Assembly: GCA_963556195.1 (NCBI GenBank)
Contig: OY744525.1
Span: 78,031,844 to 78,095,843 of the forward strand
Length of the DNA stretch: 64,000 nt
Direction: 5' to 3'
Origin: Sepiola atlantica
Taxonomy: Eukaryota > Mollusca > Cephalopoda > Sepiida > Sepiolidae
Position numbers and translations under genes: made by a program. This document shows positions 50,753 through 60,011 of the stretch, in pieces (the stretch's first letter is position 1; every line of letters begins with the position of its first letter). Below the pieces are notes generated by a model. That model did not search any database, was not told the origin of the DNA, and saw only the letters and a program-made list of their open reading frames with translations.

Positions 50753-51444
50753 GTAAATACATGTTTTTTTTATTCTCCTTTCAGATTTGTAGATTTTGTT
50801 TTATACGGAAACAAAAAAAAATTATTATGTTTATAAACATGTATACACGATTATGATTTATTTGCAAACTTCATAGATATATAAAGATTTGTATGAAGAA
50901 GTGATTTTCACAAAATATTCAATTTTTGCTTATGAAATTCTATTTTTTGTTAAATGACCATAAAAAAGAATTGATTTATTTACATTAATAAAAAAAAACA
51001 TTTTAGTTTCATTTTTAATATAATACGTGGTCAACCTTTCATGCATACAATAATAAAGTATAAAACGCTTGATACTTACTGAATAATAGAAAATGTGGCA
51101 AGCAATAAACAAAGAGAAATTAAAGATGGCCACAGTATTATGCTACAAGGACTGATATTTTCTCATTAACTTCCAAAAATAGCTTTTTCAGTCAAAAATA
51201 TCTTTAGATTTAAAAGAAACATTCCGATTTTCTATTTATTATTTGTATTCAAAATTTGTTTTTCATTATTTGAAACAATGTCCCTATTTAAACATAATGA
51301 CATCATAAACAAGAATGCATTAATTAATATAAATACCGGTTTTTAGTAAGTTAGATAAATTCCACTGACAATAGAGATATTGTTTTTTAGTTATTATAAA
51401 ATGGCAAAATGTATGTTAAATAGAAGTTTTCTTTTTCTTTTCAG
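50753..51444 (+). other. Gene F 5' UTR intron
   Basis: AT-rich intron ending in a strong pyrimidine tract CTTTTTCTTTTCAG (AG at 51443-51444). A second possible acceptor, TTACAG, ends at 51469; either gives the same first ATG. Confidence 0.6.
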
Positions 51445-51477
51445 ATTCAATCTTATTTTTTAATTACAGTGTATAAA

Positions 51478-53943
51478 ATGAATTTTCATTTGGTGATACG
51501 AAAACTTTCATGTAAAATATGTATACTATTGTTTTTTCTACACTATTGTTGGAGTGTGGATCTAACATTCAAAATTGAAGAAGGAAAAAGTCCTGACACT
51601 TACCTCGGAGACATTGCTGCTGATTCTAATGTGATGGATGATGTAGCCATACAAGATCACAATCTTATTGCATTCAGTCTTATGGAACAGGATGGAACAA
51701 GCAGCTCTCCATTATTCCGGATTTCTAAAAATACAGGAAAACTATATACAGCACAAACATTGGATGCTGAGTCACAATGTACATTCAAAAAAGAATGTTT
51801 TGTGATGGTTGATGTTGCTGTACAAAAATCAAAAAGAATAATGAAGATCTTAGAAGTTAAAGTAATAATTGAGGATGTCAATGACCATCAGCCTGAATTT
51901 CCAGATAAACAAGTTAACATTGAATATTCAGAAGGTGATGGAATTGGAATAAGAAAAACTATTCCAAATGCAAAAGATAAAGATATTGGCGCTATGAATT
52001 CTCTCATTTCGTATCAATTGAAAAAAAATGCAGATGAGCCGTTTAAGATGTCTGTGGCTAAAAAAGTGGATGGAACTTCTGATTTGAATATAGAATTGGA
52101 AAAAATGCTGGATAGAGAAGTTAAGGATGCTTATAAGTTACAAGTGATTGCCAAAGATGGAGGGACCCCCTCTAAAACATCTGTTTTATTTGTACATATT
52201 ACTGTAACAGATATTAATGATAACCCACCAATTTTCTCCCAAAATGTCTACAATGTTTCTATAAAAAATAAACCAAGTGAAACTTCTTCCATTGCAACTT
52301 TATCTACCACAGATTTAGATTCTGGTAAAAATGGAAGAGTCACTTATCATTTCAGTACAAAAACATCTGATGTTGCAAAAAGTCATTTTAAATTAAATGA
52401 ACAAACAGGACAAGTGTTTTTGGAGAAAAAATATACATTGGGAAATATACAAACCCATAATTTATATGTAGAAGCAAAAGATGGAGGAATACCTGCCATA
52501 ACTTCACTTGCTATGGTTTTAGTGAATGTAATTAATCAGCAAAATAATCCCCCCAAAATACACCTAAAATTCCTGTCAGCATCAGGAAAAGATTCAACAT
52601 CAGTTTCTGAAGACATTGAGGTGGGAAGTTCCATTGCATATATAAAAGTGACTGATCATGATGTTGGACAAAATGGAGAAGTAAGTTGCAATCTGCATTA
52701 TGATAAATTTAAACTACAAAGTCTGGACACTAAGAAATACCAAGTAATTGTGAAAAAAGCATTGGATAGAGAAAGAGAGGCAAAGCATGAAATTATCATC
52801 AGCTGTCAAGATAAAGGATCTCCTCCACTGCAAAGTAAGAGTAAGTTCTCTATCAAAGTGACCGATGTGAATGATGTAAGGCCACAGTTCTCTATGGAGA
52901 CATTTAAGTTCTTGATTGAAGAGAATGAGAAGTCAAGATTTTCTGTTGGCTTCATCAATGCAACAGACCCAGACCTGGGAGTTGGAGGGAAACTTACCTA
53001 TTCTCTGCTCACAAATAACAAACAGTTTTTACCTTTCAAAATCAAAGATGATGGCATGATTTCAGCCATTATGTCACTGGATCATGAGTTTCAAAACATT
53101 TACAAGTTTCAAGTATTTGTGAAAGATAATGGAATCCCTTCTCTCAATAATACAGTCAACGTCATTGTTGAAGTGACTGATAAAAATGATAATGCTCCGT
53201 ATTTTACATTTCCCAGTGTCAATCCTTATAACATGGATGTTGTATATTACCGGCATCATTCAAAGAATATCACTTGTGTAAAGGCAGCTGATGGAGATAG
53301 TCAAGAGAATGCATTTCTAAAATATGAAATAATCAGAGGCAATGACAAGCAGATGTTCACCATCAACCAGTACACTGGTTTGTTAACTTTCAATCGGGTG
53401 CTTGCGCAACAAGATGCTGGTTCCTATGAGCTAGTGTTTGTTGTCAAGGATAGTGGTAGCCCAGTTCTGTCAGCAACAACTAGTATGTTTTTCACTGTCA
53501 CTATAAGCAACAAGACATCAGAAATGCTAAGTGCCATTCATACAATCACTGAAGATAAAGTTGATCTTACATCAGTGATTATTATTACGGTTGTAGCAGT
53601 GACCATAGCAGTGATCATTACTGCTTCAATCTCGGTGTGTATCATTCGCTGTAATGATCAGAGAAATGTGACATATGCCCATGCAATGGCACCAGCTAAT
53701 GTGGGTGTTGTTGGTCCAAGTGGCAGATATATGAGTGATCAGAGACATTTGATGTGTCCTTCAAAGCAGGGAATATCTTGGCCGACTGCTGTCAATGTAA
53801 ACAAAAGCCAAGTAGATAAAATTAGAAGTGCACACATAAACCAAACCAGCAGAGAATCTCATCCTGCAGAAAATCTTCCCAGTCATCAACAAAGATCAAC
53901 TTCCTTACCACAAACACGAATGACTTCTCAAGCAGATCTACAG
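51478..53943 (+). CDS. Protocadherin gene F, large exon: signal peptide, EC1-EC6, transmembrane, proximal tail
   Basis: 822 codons, 9 more than B to E because the signal peptide is longer (26 residues, MNFHLVIRKLSCKICILLFF onward) before VDLTFKIEEG. ATG 51478 is the first exonic ATG. The EC1-EC6, cysteine-loop and transmembrane layout is as in the other copies. EC2 is unique (NIEYSEGDGIGIRKT, LISYQLKKNADEPF), EC3's second half differs (TLGNIQTHNLYVEAKDGGIP), and the divergence extends into early EC4 (SEDIEVGSSIAYIK), so the homogenised block begins later here. Near the membrane it has TISNKTSEMLSAIHT where others have TVSNKTSEMLSAVHT. The donor is CAG|GTTTGT at 53943/53944, phase 0. The spliced protein is 967 residues. 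Confidence 0.94.
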
Positions 53944-54295
53944 GTTTGTTTATATTTATATTTACTGCTATAACCTTTTTAATATTTTTTTAAGATATTA
54001 ACATTTCATATCCTTTAGTAATTTTCATTAATATGTTTTGTCATTGGTGTCAGTCATATATGACTAGAACAATTACATGTCCCTGAATGGGCTCTTGCTT
54101 TGTTGATATGAATGTTTATTTGTTTAAATTTTGTCAAAGAGAAGACATGTGCATAATTTTTGAATTAAAAATCTTTCTAACACTTTCCAACATTTTGAAT
54201 TTTAAAATGAAAAGTGCTTAAGTCTAATATGTTTTTGTAATGCAAATGATTACATGTATTTTCATTTAAAAGGATTTTTATATATAAACTTAACC

Positions 54296-54296
<1 letters not shown>

Positions 54297-54348
<52 letters not shown>
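54297..54348. repeat. (AT)n microsatellite
   Basis: Uninterrupted AT run directly left of the palindromic element; another run at 54730-54758 flanks it on the right. Confidence 0.95.
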
Positions 54349-54352
<4 letters not shown>

Positions 54353-54445
54353 ATCCAGATAGGGTAAAAATCCTCAGGGTAGAAATCCAAAGGGAATCAA
54401 ACCGGGCTTATAAAAGAGTGCTCAATAAAAATATAGAGCTGTATT

Positions 54446-54725
54446 GTGAATGCTTTTATTCAAACATGTACAAGGTCTGCTACACTGGCATGTCGATGTT
54501 ATCGATCTACAGCTCTCAAGAGCTAAGGTCTCATCAGGCAGAGAATTTTTTATTATGATCGAACCTGGTCGCTGAATTCCAGGAAGTTCTTCCTGGAATT
54601 CAGCAACCACGCTGGATCATAATAAAAAATTCTCTGCCTGATGAGACCTCAGCTCTTGAGAGCTGTAGATCGATAACATCGACATGCCAGTGTAGCAGAC
54701 CTTGTACATGTTTGAATAAAAGCAT

Positions 54726-54729
<4 letters not shown>
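54446..54729. mobile_element. 284-bp palindromic (hairpin) element between TA arrays
   Basis: Arms of about 140 bp run from GTGAATGCTTTTATTCAAAC (54446) to its complement ending 54729 and meet at 54587/54588 (CCAGGAAGTTCTTCCTGG). There are only a few mismatches, mostly near 54561-54575. It is embedded in (TA)n sequence on both sides. No coding sequence; the small antisense frames in it are artefacts of the palindrome. It is probably a fold-back MITE that targets TA. Confidence 0.8.
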
Positions 54730-54760
<31 letters not shown>

Positions 54761-55115
54761 TTTAGTATTCACTGTTATGGATAGAATCTGTTTTTCCAAA
54801 TTTCAGAATGAGTGCAGTGGTTTCAGAGTTTCTTTGAAATATATAAGCACAACTGGCCATTTGCATTATATATAGAGAAAGTATCTTATATAAAATCAAA
54901 TCAGAACTTAACACTTAATGTCAATGTTTTTATTTTGTTTAAATGATATATTATTTTCAATTTTAACTGCCTTCTTTTTTAATAAATTTTAATAGAATTA
55001 GCATATAATTTCCTGAGTGAGGGTAAACTCAATCACATTTTTTTCTTATATTATTTTTAAAATGTAAAATACTTAAATCCCAAAATATCATTATTGGTTA
55101 TTTTATCCTGACTAG

Positions 55116-55287
55116 CATGAAGATAGATTATCAACGGACAGCATCCAAAATAAATCAGCAATTTACAACAAACCTCATCCTGTTAGATCTCTTGACTATC
55201 ATAATCATCCATCCCCAAAGATGACAAGAAGTGAAACTGGACAAAATAGAAATGGAACTAATATACAACAACATGATGAAGGAACCG
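55116..55287 (+). CDS. Protocadherin gene F, small cytoplasmic tail exon
   Basis: A 172-nt exon, the longest of its class; acceptor GACTAG, donor ACCG|GTAAGC at 55288, phase 0 in and 1 out. The peptide begins HEDRLSTDSIQNKSAIYNK and contains SLDYHNHPSPKMTR. It is nearly the gene B exon, plus two residues near the end (NGTNIQQHDEG against SGTRQRNEG). It keeps the Tyr-x-Asn/Ser-Pro-Lys core. Confidence 0.88.
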
Positions 55288-55559
55288 GTAAGCAGAATGA
55301 ATAGTATTACATTTTCATTGTGTGAAGAATATACCATTGTTTAAAATTAAATACACATTAGTTATTTATTATTTTCAAAACATATTTACTATTTCAGTGA
55401 GCTTGATTTTATATTTCCTTAAAATGGCTTTCTATAAAATCAAATTAATTTCATTTTCAGCTTTTTTTTTAACCCATTACTAATGGAGATTTGCTATCTG
55501 TCTGTGTAAACCGAAATTATACTATTACTTCTATTAATAATGGAAATTTGATATAATGA

Positions 55560-55935
55560 ATCCATTTTCCCAGACATTACCTCATCTTTTTTTTTGAGGG
55601 TCGTGCTGTGTCTTGTCATTAGACCGTCCTCCCAGGCATTACCTCATCCTATGGGGGAGAGGCAGTGTAGCATATGTTTGCAGGTCAGGATACCATCCTC
55701 CTAGGCATTACTTCCTCTTTTTTTGTGGGGGAGAGGGGTATTGTAATATTTATTACCATCTTCCCAAGGATTACCTTCTATTTTTAGGAGGGGGTGTAGT
55801 ATCTTTTCTGTTGTAATGATACCATCCTTCCAGGCATTACTTCCTTTTTTGGTAGGAGTATTGTAGTATCTTTGCTATTGTCACAAGACCATCCTCCCAG
55901 GCATTAACTCCTCCTTGTGGGAGATGTTTGTTCGT
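55560..55935 (-). repeat. Minisatellite, reverse array
   Basis: Five to six diverged units with TCCTCCCAGGCATTACCTCA and AATGATACCATCCTTCCAGG, the reverse complement of the gene E intron minisatellite at 46225-46560. A stem-loop, AGCAAAAATATGC / GCATATTTTTGCT, follows at about 55947-55983. Confidence 0.8.
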
Positions 55936-56358
55936 CACGTATATTAGCAAAAATATGCGACCAGACGGAGCATATTTTTGCTAGCATTAAATTGATTGTA
56001 ATACTACTACTACTACTACTACTATCAAGATTTATTTTAAGAACATTTTAAAATTGCACAAATTTTGGCCGCAAATGTCATGATCCAATATTTAAGGTTC
56101 TTCAAGTTGAGAGAAGAATTTACAATAATCATTTGTAACATTTTATAAATGGTGAGTGGTGTCAATAACTTTTATTTGTTTCAAATTAATTTAAAATAAT
56201 AATTGTCAAGCAAGGTGCCTTAATTTTATGTTTTGATTCACCTAATAAATATAAACCCTTTTAGGAAAATCTGTATTGGTACTATCAAATTTTATATTCC
56301 TAGGCTTAATAGCTTACTTTTAAACTATTAAATCTTATTAACGAACTGATAAACAAAT

Positions 56359-56361
<3 letters not shown>

Positions 56362-56439
<78 letters not shown>
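56362..56439. repeat. (GA)n microsatellite
   Basis: About 39 uninterrupted GA dinucleotides. Confidence 0.97.
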
Positions 56440-56442
<3 letters not shown>

Positions 56443-56876
56443 TTTATATAAGTATTAATGTACACACTAAAACGCTTCCGTTCACCGACACAGCCAGAAT
56501 ATTTAAAATAGACATGGAGAAAATAGTAATAAATTGCTTATATCATAAGTTAATAAATAGATTTCATATGTGCTTGTATTCCATAATTTTATCATGTTGA
56601 ATCTTGTATGACCTTAGTTCGTACTTGTGAAATCTATGTAAAAATAAGATTTAGAACTTCACCAACAGGGTTTTCAGAAAATTAAAATCAAGTTATGATT
56701 ATGATTCTTTTTAGACTCAAATTTATGTCTATGTCTGGCAATTGGTAAAAAATAATCGTTTTGAAAGAATCATTAATATCTTAATGGATTGTTGATTAAA
56801 GAATTTATAAAATCTCATTAAATGTTATGTACTTAGGATGTGTTTGATTGATAATTATTTTATTTTTCTATTCCAG

Positions 56877-57142
56877 AAGTCTATACTTCTCAGTATTGCA
56901 ATTCCCCATCAAAACAAAGAGGGCAGCCATCACAAGAGACAGAGATGAGGCCATTGGGACAGACTGTCAACTATCCAAGTGATACAACCATTGTAGCCAG
57001 GGGATTCTATACACCAACTCTTGCACAAAATAGTGACAACAAAGATTCTGTGACAGAGGATAGTAACTCTTCTGATATAAGTCAGCAATCAGCAGGAAAT
57101 ATTTATAGAAATCCAAGACCCTTACCACCAGTTCCGACCTAA
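56877..57142 (+). CDS. Protocadherin gene F, terminal exon
   Basis: A 266-nt terminal exon after TCTATTCCAG, entered in phase 1 (split Glu), starting EVYTSQYCNSPSKQRG and ending SAGNIYRNPRPLPPVPT then TAA. It has PTLAQNSD where most copies have PSLSQNSD. A possible AATAAA is at 57294-57299. The acceptor region is nearly the same as that of gene B. Confidence 0.92.
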
Positions 57143-58020
57143 AATTGCTTATATTTTAAAATATCAAAAATATTAAATATTGTAAATCATATAAAATTCT
57201 AAAACTATTAAAATTATTTAATTATATAAAACAGTAAATTTACAAATTACTGAGAAAAAATCAGAACACCAAAGTATAAATATGTATTTTAAAAATAAAT
57301 TACTTAAAATAATAGTTTATCAGTTTAAACAATATAGAACATCTAAAATATAATTATCTTCTTGTTTTTAACCAAGAATGGAGTATTATAATTTAAACAA
57401 GATAATACAAAACGAAAACTATACGAAAAAATTGTTCTAGATAGAGAATATAACATCCAACATTTTTATTTTACCTCTTAAACCTATAAAACAATAGTTA
57501 ATTACTTACCTCATTCTTAAATGGGATATATTTCATAACTGAACACAAACAGAATTACATCTTGTCTTCTCTTTTTAGTATTCAACATAAGGATATTAAC
57601 ATTAATATTTTCATTTTATGATCTGTACATTCTCCATTTTAAAAATTAATATTAAACTACAAAAATCCAAATTCAATTTTTATGAAAATAAGTAACATTT
57701 ACTTAGGAGTATGAAAAATAATAATTCTTACAGGTAATTCACTATTTTAATATAATTAAATATGATTTTAAAATTTAATATAAGTCTTTTTTGTATTCTT
57801 ACATAAATTTTTGTTTCGCTTGTATTGCTCTTTAATGTCTGATTGAATGAAGGAAAAAAATCGATGATGATGATGATGATAGAATAAATTTTACACAATT
57901 GTTTTTACGTTTTTTTTATTTTATATTAATTTTTACTCATAAGATGAAAAAAATTAATTAGGAGTAAAAAATTTAAAAATTGTCTAATATCTTGTAGCTT
58001 CAGTCGTAGTTTTGCAGGAA
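57143..58020. other. Intergenic, gene F to gene G
   Basis: About 0.9 kb AT-rich with the gene F 3' UTR and a (GAT)n run near 57865-57880. No gene seen. Confidence 0.6.
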
Positions 58021-58045
58021 GTATAGCAGTCATCACATTGTAGCA

Positions 58046-58227
58046 GCCATTACACACTCAACACATTCATTAGGATTGCTGGCCCCTTTTCTTTCATCAA
58101 TCAAAGAAAGCAAGCTAACCCCTGACTCTTAAATAATGAAAACAAAATAGAAAACAGCAGCTGCAGAAGTGACAATAAGGATGTAGTTTTCAGTTGGCTT
58201 GAAACTCCAGTATATTTCATAAAGAAG
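58046..58227 (+). promoter_or_regulatory. Gene G conserved promoter/leader block and 5' UTR exon
   Basis: The 36-bp block at 58046-58081 (GCCATT ... CACATTCATTAGGATTGCTG) has upstream AGCAGTCATCAC (58026-58037) and downstream CATCAATCAAAGAAAGCAAG in common with gene F. The exon ends AAGAAG|GTGAGT (58227/58228) and would join the acceptor at 59973. Confidence 0.7.
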
Positions 58228-59973
58228 GTGAGTACATTTAACAATCTTCTTTGTTTTTTCCTTATTTATGATTGCTATGTGATGAATGTAAAGAAAAATA
58301 AACATGTATAACTTAAATTTCTTAGTTATTTTAAACAAATGGATTAAGATTCTTAAAACATATACATATCTATTTAAATTTTTTTTTTCACTGGAAATTC
58401 TTACGAATAGGAGTTAATATTTTCTTAGAGTTCTCTACTTATACTCAATTAATTGAAGTATAAACTTTCAGAGATATTCTATGAAATTGTTTTTTATTTT
58501 GATCTTATTAATTTGTGTTATTGTGTTAGTATATCTTTTGTTTGTTCTTTACATGTTAGATATTCAAAGGTGCCAAATTAATATTTTAAATTACAGCTTG
58601 ATATAAACGAAAACTGGCAAAACAACAAACATGGCTGCTCATGATAGTGCCATTTTGAAGGATACATTGTGTAAATGATAGCTCTGACATATCTTGGCAG
58701 TGAGAAGTTTTATTGGATTATAAAATACAATGTCAGATTAGTAATCAGAAATAAAAAGCATAACTTTACCATGTTTTATTTTTCATATAAAATTATATAA
58801 AAAGAGTTATATTCCTGGCCTTATTGCCGATAAAAAAAGATATTAATTTATCGCCATAATATCCTTTTTTTACTTAAAATATGTTTTATTTCATATGCAT
58901 TTCAGTAAAATCATATGCAAAAAAAAATGAATTGCACAATCACGTTTCAACATTACTTAAAAAAAATAAATCCACACCACAAAAACTTGTCAGTTCAAAA
59001 ATATAAATAAACACTAGTTAAAAATAATTATTCCCATAAACAATATAGTTTTAAAACCAAATAATTATTTTCAAATAATGCACAGAATTATGTAAAAACA
59101 AAATAGAATTATTTTAAATATTTAAGAAATGATTAAAAAAAAGTTGTTTTTAATGCCAAAAGGCAATATACTCAAAAACAAAGACCAACTAAAATAATAG
59201 TATTTATTAAACGGATTTAAAAAGTGAATATTTGATTTAGCAGTGCAGATTTTGAAAAAATAATTGACAAAGTTTGAAGATTAGTATTCTTTTCTATTAT
59301 CCTTTAATATAAACATATGAAAAGTAAAAATAATTCAAATTAAATTACATGTTATATTGTTCATTATAGAAATACAATTTCAATTAATTACACTTTAAAA
59401 ATAAAAGGAATTGTCAAGATTTACTTGTGAATTAATGTACTATGTAAAATATTTTTGTAATGAAATTTGAAGGTGTTTGCATATTTGAAGGTACTAAAAT
59501 ATTTATACAAAATCTATTCAACAGATCAAAGAAATGTTTTACCAGTTTTGTAGAATGAAGAAGAAAAATCTTTTTTTTTATTCAAATATTTCATCAAAAG
59601 AAAAATGAGTGTTTTATAGTTAATGTGATTGTGTATAAGTGTGCGCATTTCTTATTGAATAGTAAATAACTTCTTTATCTTCATTCTATTTTATTTTCAT
59701 CAACTTATATTCATATAAGATACATTAGTTTTTTGCCCCCGTCAGATTTTGAAACAAATCAATGAATCGCAAAACATAAATAGAAATAAAATACTTCTAC
59801 AGATATAGATTAAATGTCAAAAGCTGTTATCAAAATTGATTGGAATTGGAATATTTTATTAAAGAATTATTAAAATAAGTCCACTCCTTAAAACATATAG
59901 ATATATTAAACATTTAAAAAAATTATGATTATCAGTGTTGAGTAATATTTTTAATCTTTTTTTTATTTTTCAG
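58228..59973 (+). other. Gene G 5' UTR intron
   Basis: A 1.7-kb AT-rich intron from GTGAGT to ATTTTTCAG. No repeat family or coding sequence recognised. Confidence 0.6.
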
Positions 59974-60011
59974 TTATTACAAATTATACTAATACTTTAG
60001 AAAAAAGAAAA

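Larger units (their letters stand above)
53944..55115 (+). other. Gene F intron after large exon
   Basis: A 1.2-kb intron. Outside the palindrome and TA runs it aligns by eye with the start of the gene G intron (62448 on), including a TTTCAGAGTT stretch at 54827 and 63283. Confidence 0.7.
55288..56876 (+). other. Gene F last intron
   Basis: A 1.6-kb intron, the shortest of its class. The parts outside the minisatellite and GA run align with the two ends of the gene B last intron. Confidence 0.7.

Noticed and set aside
54422..54799. Small antisense ORFs at 54422-54610 and 54617-54799
   Set aside because: They are mirror frames produced by the palindromic element.
335..57142. A shared constant region serving several variable exons, as in vertebrate Pcdh alpha and gamma clusters
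   Set aside because: Each large exon is followed by its own small and terminal exon with good splice sites, so the simple reading is independent genes.
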